Shown: in pieces, positions 45,915 to 53,481 of the stretch
Layout: every line of letters begins with the position of its first letter
Numbering within the stretch: the stretch's first letter is position 1
Source of the DNA: Streptomyces sp. Ru73
GTDB taxonomy: Bacteria; Actinomycetota; Actinomycetes; Streptomycetales; Streptomycetaceae
Direction of reading: 5' to 3'
Assembly (NCBI RefSeq): GCF_002920575.1
Contig: NZ_PQSQ01000016.1
Location: forward strand, 1-64,000
DNA: 64,000 nt
The notes under the pieces: generated by a model
Databases searched by the model: none
What the model saw: the letters and a program-made list of their open reading frames with translations, nothing else
Told to the model about the DNA's origin: nothing
Position numbers and translations under genes: made by a program

Positions 45915-45993
45915 TTACCGGCGGTCACGTTTTATGAGACTGCGCGTCAGTAAGGGCGTCAATCCCCTGCGCACGACTTATTGACCGGCCGGT
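45915..45993. promoter_or_regulatory. Related dyads between the two diiron genes
   Basis: TTACCGGC-GGTCA occurs at 45915-45927 and the fuller dyad ACCGGCCGGT at 45984-45993 (flanked TTG/AA). On the same strand, RC of TTGACCGGCCGGTAA resembles the first site with one base missing. A further TGACCGGTGA lies at 46034-46043 beside the ribosome site of the plus-strand gene. They fit a TetR-type operator array; which regulator binds is inferred from adjacency. Confidence 0.55.
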
Positions 45994-46060
45994 AATACGC
46001 GCGAGAGCCTGCCAACTACCGGGCACGCCGCGGTGACCGGTGATTCCCGAGGAGGCACCC

Positions 46061-47170
46061 GTGTCGACACATGAGCTCTACGCCACCGATCCCGGAGCCC
46101 CGCTGTGGCAGGTACCCGCCACCGGCGCGGCCCGTTTCACCTGGGAGTACGACGACGGCCGCGACCGCCTCCTCGCCCTGTACAAGAAGGGCAAGGACAA
46201 GCAGTGGGACGCGGACCTGCGCATCGACTGGGACCTGGAGGTGGACCCGCACGACCCGCTCGGCACCCCCGACGAATCCATGTCGCTGTACGGCACCAAG
46301 TACTGGGACAAGATGTCGGCGAAGGAGCGCGGGGAGCTGCGGCAGCACTACACCTCCTGGCAGTTCAGCCAGTTCCTCCACGGTGAGCAGGGCGCGATGG
46401 TCTGCGCGGCGCGGATCGTCGAATCGGTACCCGACCTGGACGCGAAGTTCTACTCCGCGACCCAGACCATGGACGAGGCGCGGCACGCCGAGATCTACAG
46501 CCGCTTCCTCCAGGAGAAGATCGGGATGCTCTACCCGATCAACGACAACCTCCAGTCCCTGCTGAACGACACCCTCAAGGACTCCCGCTGGGACATGCCC
46601 TACCTCGGCATGCAGGTCCTCATCGAGGGCCTGGCCCTGGCCGCCTTCGGCATGATCCGGGACACCACGGACAAGCCGCTCCCGAAGCAGATCCTCGCGT
46701 ACGTCATGCAGGACGAGGCCCGGCACGTCGCCTTCGGGCGGATGGCCCTGCGCGACTACTACAAGCAGCTCACCGAGGCCGAGCTGCGCGAACGCGAGGA
46801 CTTCGTCATCGAGGGCTGCTACCTGATGCGCGACCGGCTGCGCGGCCTCGAAGTACTGGAGAACTGGGGCATCCCGAAGGCGGAGGCCGAGGAGTTCACC
46901 GAGCAGTCCGAGTTCCTGCACCTCTTCCGCAAGCTGCTCTTCAGCCGCATCGTCCCGTGCGTGAAGGACATCGGCCTGTGGGGCAAGCGTCTCCAGCAGA
47001 CCTACCTCGACATGGGCGTCTTCGACCTCGGCGACTCCAACCTGGACCTGCTGATGGCCCAGGACGAGGAACTGGCCGAGAAGCTGGACGCGGAACGCTT
47101 CGCGGCCGAGGAAGCGGCCCGCACCGCCGAGGTCGCCGAAGCCATCGCCCGCGGCGGCGCGGAGGGGTGA
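46061..47170 (+). CDS. Ferritin-like diiron domain protein
   Basis: The product is 369 aa. Two D-E-A-R-H motifs (near residues 136 and 222) with an upstream Glu in F-L-H-G-E-Q-G-A-M and the second-helix Glu in L-I-E-G-L-A-L give a full ferritin-like diiron site. The N-terminal ~95 residues (Y-G-T-K-Y-W-D-K-M-S-A-K-E) resemble R2-like or AurF-neighbouring oxygenases. The reaction is unknown. GTG 46061 has GAGGAGG five bases upstream. It diverges from the AurF-like gene, suggesting a joint pathway. Confidence 0.85.
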   Translation: MSTHELYATDPGAPLWQVPATGAARFTWEYDDGRDRLLALYKKGKDKQWDADLRIDWDLEVDPHDPLGTPDESMSLYGTKYWDKMSAKERGELRQHYTSWQFSQFLHGEQGAMVCAARIVESVPDLDAKFYSATQTMDEARHAEIYSRFLQEKIGMLYPINDNLQSLLNDTLKDSRWDMPYLGMQVLIEGLALAAFGMIRDTTDKPLPKQILAYVMQDEARHVAFGRMALRDYYKQLTEAELREREDFVIEGCYLMRDRLRGLEVLENWGIPKAEAEEFTEQSEFLHLFRKLLFSRIVPCVKDIGLWGKRLQQTYLDMGVFDLGDSNLDLLMAQDEELAEKLDAERFAAEEAARTAEVAEAIARGGAEG

Positions 47171-47177
47171 CGGAAGC

Positions 47178-47302
47178 GGTGCCGCCCGACGGGGCGGCCG
47201 GGGGGCGGAGCGGTACTGCCCAGCGGGGCGGACGGAGGGAGCCGAGTGGTGCGGCCCGACGGGGTGGCCGGGGGGACGGGAGCGCCGTTGCCCGGCGGGG
47301 CG
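47178..47302 (+). repeat. Degenerate direct repeat at the start of the membrane protein gene
   Basis: About 54 bp starting GGTGCCGCCCGACGGGG at 47178 recur, imperfectly, from 47248. The repeat period is 70 bp. It spans the gap after the diiron gene and the N-terminal codons of the next gene, so the start of that gene is hard to fix. Confidence 0.6.
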
Positions 47303-47761
47303 CGCAGAGCGGCGCTGCCCGGCCGGGCGGGCAGGGCGAGCGGAGAGGCGCGGCCCGCCTGGACGCTGCGCCGGCCGCGCTCGGCGGCCGGCTGGACGAT
47401 GGCCGTCTTCGGCGCGTGCGCGCTGGTGATGGGCGTGACCGGCCTGGTCGCGCCCGGCGCGCTGCTCGGCGCGCTCGGCTTCGCCGACCCGGACGTGCGC
47501 GCCCCCGCCGACCACACCCGGACCTTCCTCACCGCGTCCTCGATGGCCTCCCTCAACATGGGCGCGTACTACCTGCTCGCCGCCGCGGCCGACTGGCGCG
47601 CCTTCTTCCGCTGGACCGTCCCCTTCCGCCTGCTGACCTGCGCCGTCTTCACGCTCTCCGTCGTCGGCGGCGCGGCGCCCGCGGGCTTCCTCGGAGTCGG
47701 CCTCTGGGAAGGCGCGGGCGCGGCGGCGACGGGATACGCGCTGCTCAGGGAGCGGCGGTGA
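47246..47761 (+). CDS. Conserved membrane protein
   Basis: The product is up to 171 aa with four hydrophobic segments after residue ~50 (M-A-V-F-G-A-C-A-L-V, A-S-L-N-M-G-A-Y-Y-L-L, L-L-T-C-A-V-F-T-L, and a final G-A-A-A-T-G-Y). The segments and the final R-E-R-R suggest a small integral membrane protein of unknown function. GTG 47246 lies inside a direct repeat and gives a low-complexity 40-residue start; ATG 47399 is a conservative alternative. It follows the diiron gene by 75 bp and may be cotranscribed. Confidence 0.65.
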   Translation: MVRPDGVAGGTGAPLPGGARRAALPGRAGRASGEARPAWTLRRPRSAAGWTMAVFGACALVMGVTGLVAPGALLGALGFADPDVRAPADHTRTFLTASSMASLNMGAYYLLAAAADWRAFFRWTVPFRLLTCAVFTLSVVGGAAPAGFLGVGLWEGAGAAATGYALLRERR

Positions 47762-47791
47762 GCGGACGAGTACGGCCCGGACGAGTGCGGC

Positions 47792-48277
47792 TCAGAGCGC
47801 GGCGGGGAACGTCGTGCGGAGGCTGAAGGCGTGCGGCGTCGGACCGTGCTCCCGCAGGTGCAGCAGACGCTCCTCGGCCTCGGCGACGGTCGGTTCGTGC
47901 CCGGACGGCACCCACCACAACGCGGTCATCGCCTCGTCCACCTTCTCGAACCACTCCCGGCGCCGCGCCAGGAACTCCCGGTGCAGCCCGGTGTACATGA
48001 AGGCGGTGAGCGCGGGGACGTCCCGCCACACCGACATGTTCACGATCAGCCACTCGTCCCCGAAGACGGCGATGTCGGTGGCGTCCCCGCCCTCCGACTG
48101 CAGCCGCCACACGAACCCGTCGGCGGCGTCGGCGAGCGCGTTCACCGGCTCCAGCCCGTCGACGAAGTCCTTCAGTTCGGGGGAGTCCAGCGGCGCTTTG
48201 AGGCGGGCGATGTTGACCTGGGCGAGTACCGGTAACGACACGGAGGACGGCGGCGCGGCCGCGGCAGACGTGATCAT
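47792..48277 (-). CDS. DUF3291 domain protein
   Basis: The product is 161 aa and covers a DUF3291 fold: L-A-Q-V-N-I-A-R-L-K-A-P-L-D-S-P-E at the start, G-F-V-W-R-L-Q-S-E, I-V-N-M-S-V-W-R-D and H-R-E-F-L-A-R-R-R-E-W-F later, as in dimeric alpha+beta barrel (monooxygenase-like) proteins. Function unknown. Codon 15 (48233-48235 on the minus strand) is TTA, so expression may depend on the bldA tRNA. It is convergent with the membrane protein gene. Confidence 0.85.
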   Translation of the reverse strand: MITSAAAAPPSSVSLPVLAQVNIARLKAPLDSPELKDFVDGLEPVNALADAADGFVWRLQSEGGDATDIAVFGDEWLIVNMSVWRDVPALTAFMYTGLHREFLARRREWFEKVDEAMTALWWVPSGHEPTVAEAEERLLHLREHGPTPHAFSLRTTFPAAL

Positions 48278-48362
48278 GCCCGCACCCTAGCGACGGGGCG
48301 CGGGCTCGGTCACCGGGCCGACCGCATGCTGGTCACGGAGCCGGCCGCTCCGTGACCAGAGG

Positions 48363-48490
48363 CGCGCCCGGAGCGGACCGGCGCAGCGTCCTGCTCAGCG
48401 GCGCCTGGAGCGGACCGGCGCAGCATCCCGCTCAGCGGCGCCTGGAGCGGACCGGCGCAGCATCCCGCTCAGCGGCGCCCGGAGCGGGCC
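48363..48490 (-). repeat. 37-bp tandem repeat copying the 3' end of the ABC ATPase gene
   Basis: The block GGAGCGGACCGGCGCAGC recurs at 48370, 48407 and 48444, with GGAGCGGGCC at 48481, an exact 37-bp period over ~3.4 copies. The last copy is the end of the ATPase gene itself (codons for S-G-R-R-stop), so the tail seems to have been duplicated twice or more downstream of the stop. Confidence 0.9.
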
Positions 48491-49281
48491 AGCCAGCGGC
48501 CCTCGTGCCGGCTGACCTCGATCGGCCGCCCGAAGCAGGCCGTCATGCCCGCGTCGGTCAGCACCTCCTCCACCGGCCCCTGCGCCTGCACGCGCCCCTC
48601 GCGGAGCAGCACCGCGTGGCCGATGGCCGGCGACAGCTCCTCCAGATGGTGCGTCACGGTGATCGTCGCCAATTCCGGCCTGCCGAGGGCCAGCTGGTGC
48701 ATGGTGTCGATCAGGTCCTCGCGGGACGGCAGGTCGAGCGCGTTGAACGGCTCGTCGAGCAGCAGCAGCGAGGGGTCGGCCATCAGCGCGCGGGCGATCA
48801 GCAGCCGCGCCCGCTGCCCGCCCGAGCACACCCCGTACGGCCGGTCCGCAAGGTCCTTGCAGTCCAGCTCGGTCAGCAGCGCGTGCGCGCGCTCCCGCAC
48901 GGCGTCGTCGTACTGCTTCCACAGCGGCTGCACGGTGCCGCTCGCGCCGGTGAGGACGACGGTGTGTCCCGGCAGGTCCTGCGGCACCTTCTGCGCGCTG
49001 GACACCAGGCCGATCGCGGCGCGCAGCTCTCGTACGTCCACCGTGCCGAGCCGGTGCCCGAGCACCTCCACGGTGCCGGTGGTCGGGAACATCAGCGCGC
49101 CGACGAGCCGGAGGATCGTGGTCTTCCCGGCACCGTTCGCACCGAGCAGCGCCCAGTGCTCCCCGCTGCGTACGGACCAGTCGATGCCGTCGAGGATGAC
49201 CTGACCGGTGGTGATGCGCCGGACGCTCGCCCCCGAAAGGGCAGCGATCACACGCGCCTGAGTGTCGTCCGATGGGCTCAT
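48469..49281 (-). CDS. ABC transporter ATP-binding protein (orphan)
   Basis: The product is 270 aa, one ABC ATPase. Walker A is G-A-N-G-A-G-K-T-T, the signature is C-S-G-G-Q-R-A-R (C-variant of L-S-G-G-Q), Walker B is L-L-L-L-D-E-P, and V-T-H-H-L-E-E supplies the switch His. It lacks a transmembrane domain and no permease gene is adjacent, so partner and substrate are unknown. It may be one of the ModF/YlmA-like single-ATPase proteins. Its 3' end is part of a 37-bp tandem repeat. Confidence 0.88.
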   Translation of the reverse strand: MSPSDDTQARVIAALSGASVRRITTGQVILDGIDWSVRSGEHWALLGANGAGKTTILRLVGALMFPTTGTVEVLGHRLGTVDVRELRAAIGLVSSAQKVPQDLPGHTVVLTGASGTVQPLWKQYDDAVRERAHALLTELDCKDLADRPYGVCSGGQRARLLIARALMADPSLLLLDEPFNALDLPSREDLIDTMHQLALGRPELATITVTHHLEELSPAIGHAVLLREGRVQAQGPVEEVLTDAGMTACFGRPIEVSRHEGRWLARSGRR

Positions 49282-49524
49282 GCGCGCAGGTTAGCTGCAT
49301 TGGACACCTTTATGCGGGGGCGTCCGGCGGGTGGACGGGGAAAGGGGCCGGGACCGGCCAGGCCGGGAAGCGCCGACCGGGCCGGGAAGCGCCGGCCGGG
49401 CCGGGGGCGAGGTCGGGGGCGAGGGCGCCAACCGGGACGGGGTGTTGCCCTGGCGGGCGCGAGCGGCCGCGCCGCCCCGCCCGCCGCGAGTCCGGCCCCC
49501 GGCGGTTACCTCCCGGCCCCGCCC

Positions 49525-49989
49525 TCAGCCCTCGCTCAGTCCCAACAGCCCCCGCATCCGTGCGTACTTCGCCGTCAGCCGCTCCCGCGTCGCCTCGTCC
49601 AGCACGGCCAGCCGCGCCGGATCGGCGTTGTGCGCGAGGTCGGCCTCCTTGATCAGCAACGCACCCGGCGTGGCCAGGATCCGCGCCGCGTACTCCTCCG
49701 GCGGCTCCCCGGCCCGCTTGGTCACCGCCAGCACCATGTCCTTGGTGGCCCGGGTCAGCGCCGCGCCCGCCAGCCACTCCGCCGTCAGCGCGTCGTCCTC
49801 CACCGCGTCGTGCAGCCACGCCGCCGCGATCTGCTCCGCGCTCCCGCCCCGCGCCCGCACCCCCTCGGCCACCGCCGCCAGATGCTCCGCATACGGCCGC
49901 CCGGCCTTGTCGGTCTGCCCCTCATGCACCCGCCGCGCCAGCGCTTCGACCTCGTCCAGGCTCAGCAGTTCCGTCTGTGTCATGGCCAT
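49525..49989 (-). CDS. HD-domain phosphohydrolase-like protein
   Basis: The product is about 154 aa. It shows an HD-type metal site typical of the RelA/SpoT-like hydrolase group: R-P-Y-A-E-H-L-A-A-V, A-A-W-L-H-D-A-V-E-D-D and L-I-K-E-A-D-L-A-H-N. Probably cleaves a phosphate ester or nucleotide; short form without regulatory domains. ATG 49989 is chosen; ATG 49983 is nearly equivalent. The 243-bp gap downstream of it (49282-49524) holds only GC-rich sequence with a 19-bp near-tandem repeat at about 49366-49403. Confidence 0.8.
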   Translation of the reverse strand: MAMTQTELLSLDEVEALARRVHEGQTDKAGRPYAEHLAAVAEGVRARGGSAEQIAAAWLHDAVEDDALTAEWLAGAALTRATKDMVLAVTKRAGEPPEEYAARILATPGALLIKEADLAHNADPARLAVLDEATRERLTAKYARMRGLLGLSEG

Positions 49990-50029
49990 ATTGTGTCGTG
50001 CCCGGTGGCGCACGACCGGCGCTCCGTAC

Positions 50030-51487
50030 TTACCGGTCGAGCGCCGCCTGCATCACCGCGCGGGCGATCGGGGCCGCGTTGCCGCCGCCGCTGATGTCGG
50101 CGCGGTCGGCCGCGGCGTCCTCGACGACGACGGCCACCGCGACCGCCGGGTGGTCGGCGCCGTGTGCCCGGGCCCAGGAGAGGAACCAGGCGTACGGGGT
50201 GCCGGAGTTGCCGACGCCGTGCTGGGCGGTGCCGGTCTTGCCGCCGACCGTCGCGCCGGGGATCGCCGCCTTCGTGCCGGTGCCCCGGGTGACCACGTCG
50301 GTCATCAGCTCGCGCAGCTGCCGTGCCGTGTCCTTGCTCATCGCGCGGTGCAGGCGGCGCGGGCGGGTGTGCGTGAGGGTGTTGCCGTGTGCGTCGGTCA
50401 GCCGGTCCACCAGGTACGGGCGCCGCAGGTCGCCATCGTTGGCGACCGCCGAGGCGACCATCGCCATCTGCAGCGGGGTGGCGGCCGTGTCGTACTGGCC
50501 GATCGAGGACAGTGCGAGCTGCGCGTCGTTCATGTCGGTGTCGAAGGTGCTCTCGGCCACCCGGGACGGGATCATCAGCCGGTCGTCGTTGAAGCCGAAG
50601 CCGGCGGCCGTGTCCGCCATCCCGTCCAGCCCGACGTCCACGCCGAGGTGCGCGAAGACGGTGTTGCAGGAGACCTCGAAGGCGTGCCGCAGGGAGGCGT
50701 CCTCGCAGCCGCCCGCTTCGTTGGTGAGCCGGGTGGACGTGCCGGGGAGGCGGTACGGGCTCGGGGTGTCCGTGGCGGCGTCCGGATCGTCCACCACGCC
50801 GTGCTCCAGCGCGGCCGCCGCGGTGACGACCTTGAACGTCGAGCCGGGCGGATAGGTCTGGCGCAGCGCCCGGTTGAGCATCGGCCGGTCGGCCGCCGCG
50901 TTCAGCCGGGTCCAGGCGTCGGTGGTGGCCGAGCCGCTGCCGGACAGCTCGCCCGGGTCGTACGACGGCGTACTGACCAGGGCGAGAATCTTTCCGGTCG
51001 CCGGCTCGACGGCGGCGACCGCGCCCTTCTTGCCGCCCAGGCCCTCGTACGCGGCCCGTTGCAGCGCCGGGTCGATGGTGGTGATCACGTCGCCGGCGGG
51101 CTGCTGTTCGCGGGTGAGCGCGGTCCACAGCGGGATCGGGCCGAGCCGGTCGTCCGTGCCGGAGAGGATGCCGTCCTCGGCGTTCTCCAGGAGCGTGGTG
51201 CCGTAGATCTGCGAGGCGTAGCCGGTGACGGGCGCGTACAGCGGGCCCTGCGTGTACGTACGGGCGTACCGCAGCGAGCCGCCGCTGTCCCGGGAGCCGG
51301 TCACGGACCGGCCGCCGACCACGATGGCGCCGCGCGGCTGGTCGTACCGCTGGAGGTCGGCCCGGCGGTTGGCGGGGTTGCGGGCGTACTCGTCCGCGTT
51401 GAGGAGCTGCACGCGGGCGGCGTTCAGGAGCAGCAGGACCAGGAGGAGGAGACAGAACGCCGAGGTGCGGCGGATGTGGCGGATCAC
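50030..51487 (-). CDS. Penicillin-binding protein 2 (class B transpeptidase)
   Basis: The product is 485 aa. A single N-terminal membrane anchor (~10-22) is followed by a short dimerisation region and the transpeptidase domain with P-G-S-T-F-K (Ser216, Lys219), V-S-C-N (273-275) and G-G-K-T-G-T (Lys417). It crosslinks peptidoglycan. It overlaps by four bases the upstream SEDS gene, the classic glycosyltransferase-transpeptidase pair. Streptomyces have several; from memory this pair resembles SCO5301/SCO5302 (sfr). Confidence 0.93.
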   Translation of the reverse strand: MIRHIRRTSAFCLLLLVLLLLNAARVQLLNADEYARNPANRRADLQRYDQPRGAIVVGGRSVTGSRDSGGSLRYARTYTQGPLYAPVTGYASQIYGTTLLENAEDGILSGTDDRLGPIPLWTALTREQQPAGDVITTIDPALQRAAYEGLGGKKGAVAAVEPATGKILALVSTPSYDPGELSGSGSATTDAWTRLNAAADRPMLNRALRQTYPPGSTFKVVTAAAALEHGVVDDPDAATDTPSPYRLPGTSTRLTNEAGGCEDASLRHAFEVSCNTVFAHLGVDVGLDGMADTAAGFGFNDDRLMIPSRVAESTFDTDMNDAQLALSSIGQYDTAATPLQMAMVASAVANDGDLRRPYLVDRLTDAHGNTLTHTRPRRLHRAMSKDTARQLRELMTDVVTRGTGTKAAIPGATVGGKTGTAQHGVGNSGTPYAWFLSWARAHGADHPAVAVAVVVEDAAADRADISGGGNAAPIARAVMQAALDR

Positions 51488-53157
51488 CGGGCGCCCCCGT
51501 TCCGGCGGCCCTGTCCGTCGCGCCGGCCGTTGCCCTTGCGGCGGCCGTCCGCGGCCCGCCGGCGCCGGCCGCGGGACCGGTTGCCGTCCCCGGCCCTGTC
51601 CATGTCCCTGTCCCCGTCCGCGGCCGGATCGCCGGGGTCACCGGAGCCGCCGGGGCCACCAGGACCACCGGGACCGCCGGGCCCCCCGAAGCCACCGGCC
51701 GTACCGGCATCACCGGGACCGCCGGGCCCCCCGAACCCATCGGCCGTACCGGCACCACCGGCCCCGTCGCCCTCCTCGCCTACCACCACCCGTGCGATTA
51801 CCCCCGTGTCCGCGCGGGCCGGGCGGGGGCGGCGGGCGCGGTCGCTGATGCGGACGAGCAGGGCGATCATGATCCAGTTGGTGACGACGGAGGAGCCGCC
51901 CTGGGCCAGGAACGGCATCGCCATGCCGGTGAGCGGGATCAGCCCCATCACCCCGCCCGCGATCACGAACACCTGGATGGCGAGGAGCGAGGAGAGGCCG
52001 ACCGCGAGGAGCCGGCCGAACGGTTCGCGGAGGGCCAGGCCAGCGCGGTAACCGCGGGCGACCAGCAGCGTGTAGAGGAGGAAGAGCGCCGTGAGGCCGG
52101 TGTACCCCAGCTCCTCGCCCGCCGTGGCCAGGATGAAGTCCGACTTCATGGCGAAGCCGATGAGCGCCGAGTGGCCCTGGCCGAGCCCCGTGCCGAGCAT
52201 GCCGCCCGCGCCGAAGGCGAACAGGGACAGGGCGAGCTGGCTCGCGCCCTCGCCCCGCTCGATGCTCGCGAAGGGGTGCAGCCAGTCCGCGACCCGGCTG
52301 TGCACGTGCGGTTCGACGCTGCCCACCGCGGCCGCGCCGGCCGCGGCGAGCAGCAGCCCGACGGCGATCCAGCCGGTCCGCCCGGTGGCCGCGTACAGCA
52401 GGACGACGAAGACGCCGAAGAAGAGGAGCGAGGTACCCAGGTCCCGTTCCAGGACCAGGACGCCCACGCTGATCAGCCAGATCGCGACGACGGGCCCGAG
52501 CACCCGGCCGGTGGGGAACTGCAGCCGCCGCAGCCGGCGGCCGGTGTACGCCAGCGCGTGCCGGTTCGCCGCGAGGTAGGCCGCGAAGAAGATGCTGATC
52601 AGGATCTTCGCGAACTCGCCGGGCTGGATCGAGAAGCCGGCGAACCTGATCCAGATCTTCGCGCCGTTGACCGCCGGGAAGGCGATCGGCACCACCATCA
52701 GGACGAGCGCGGCCGCGGCACTGAGATAGGCGTACCGCTGCAGTACGCGGTGGTCCCGCAGCAGCGCCACCACGCCGATGAACAGCGCCACGCCGACCGC
52801 CGACCAGATCAGCTGGGTGGGCGCCGCCTCGTTCTTCGGGGTCTCCTGGTCGAGCCGGAAGATCAGGACCAGGCCGAGGCCGTTGAGCAGGACCGCGATC
52901 GGCAGCAGCAGCGGATCGGCGTACGGTGCCCGGAACCGTACGGCGAGATGGCCGAGAAGGGCGAGCACGGCCAGACCGGCTCCGTAACCGGCCGCACCGG
53001 CCGGGACGGTACCGTGCCGGGCGAGGCCGACCTCGACGTAGCCGTAGACGCTGATCAGGACGGCCCCGGCCAGCAGCACCAGCTCGACGCCGCGGCGCCT
53101 GGGCAGCCGGATACCTGGGGGAGGGGCGTCCGCCCTTGCGGCCGTGGTCGCGGTCAT
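51484..53157 (-). CDS. FtsW/RodA/SpoVE (SEDS) family glycosyltransferase
   Basis: The product is 557 aa with about ten membrane helices over residues 25-435. SEDS motifs are visible: F-S-I-Q-P-G-E-F-A-K-I, L-E-R-D-L-G-T-S-L-L, G-Q-G-H-S-A-L-I and A-G-E-E-L-G-Y-T-G. It polymerises lipid II. The cytoplasmic tail (~440-557) is unusual: a glycine-proline-rich repeat (G-G-F-G-G-P-G-G-P-G) then a very basic Arg-rich end. ATG 53157 is used; TTG 53166 is possible. Its stop overlaps the PBP2 start. Confidence 0.92.
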   Translation of the reverse strand: MTATTAARADAPPPGIRLPRRRGVELVLLAGAVLISVYGYVEVGLARHGTVPAGAAGYGAGLAVLALLGHLAVRFRAPYADPLLLPIAVLLNGLGLVLIFRLDQETPKNEAAPTQLIWSAVGVALFIGVVALLRDHRVLQRYAYLSAAAALVLMVVPIAFPAVNGAKIWIRFAGFSIQPGEFAKILISIFFAAYLAANRHALAYTGRRLRRLQFPTGRVLGPVVAIWLISVGVLVLERDLGTSLLFFGVFVVLLYAATGRTGWIAVGLLLAAAGAAAVGSVEPHVHSRVADWLHPFASIERGEGASQLALSLFAFGAGGMLGTGLGQGHSALIGFAMKSDFILATAGEELGYTGLTALFLLYTLLVARGYRAGLALREPFGRLLAVGLSSLLAIQVFVIAGGVMGLIPLTGMAMPFLAQGGSSVVTNWIMIALLVRISDRARRPRPARADTGVIARVVVGEEGDGAGGAGTADGFGGPGGPGDAGTAGGFGGPGGPGGPGGPGGSGDPGDPAADGDRDMDRAGDGNRSRGRRRRAADGRRKGNGRRDGQGRRNGGAR

Positions 53158-53250
53158 GTCAGGCAAAGTAGCAAGAGCCCGGGCGTAAGCGACCGAGGAC
53201 GATCATGATCAGGCCCTTGTGCCGCGGGCGTACGGGGCGCCGGGGGCAAG

Positions 53251-53393
53251 CGGCCGAAAGCGCGGCCGGGGGGGCGAAGCGCGGCCGAGGAGACGAGGCG
53301 TGGTCGAGGGAACGAAGCGCGATCAAAGGGACGAAAGCGCACTCGACGGGTCGAAAGTCCGCCCGAGGGGGCGAAAGGGCGGCCGGTGGGGCG
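53251..53393. repeat. Degenerate 19-20 bp tandem repeat upstream of the P450 gene
   Basis: Seven units with a CGAA(A)GCGCGGCCGAGGGG-type core begin at 53255, 53275, 53294, 53313, 53332, 53352 and 53372, in the gap between the divergent SEDS and P450 genes. All strands are open across it, but no reading has coding character. It could be a regulator array or a slippage product. Confidence 0.8.
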
Positions 53394-53481
53394 CACCGGG
53401 CGTAACAGGCGTTCATCTTGTTATCACTTCGCTGCCAGGTCGCTTGGTCAGCACGGGTACCGGCCAGGCAGTATTGCGGGC

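Noticed and set aside
47167..47246. GTG 47167 overlapping the diiron gene stop as start of the membrane protein
   Set aside because: It is in a different frame from the membrane segments.
48363..48490. CRISPR array
   Set aside because: The 37-bp units are contiguous with no unique spacers and include the 3' end of a gene.
53154..53416. Two small minus-strand genes upstream of the SEDS gene
   Set aside because: They are open only because the region is a GC-rich tandem repeat and have no ribosome site or coding pattern.
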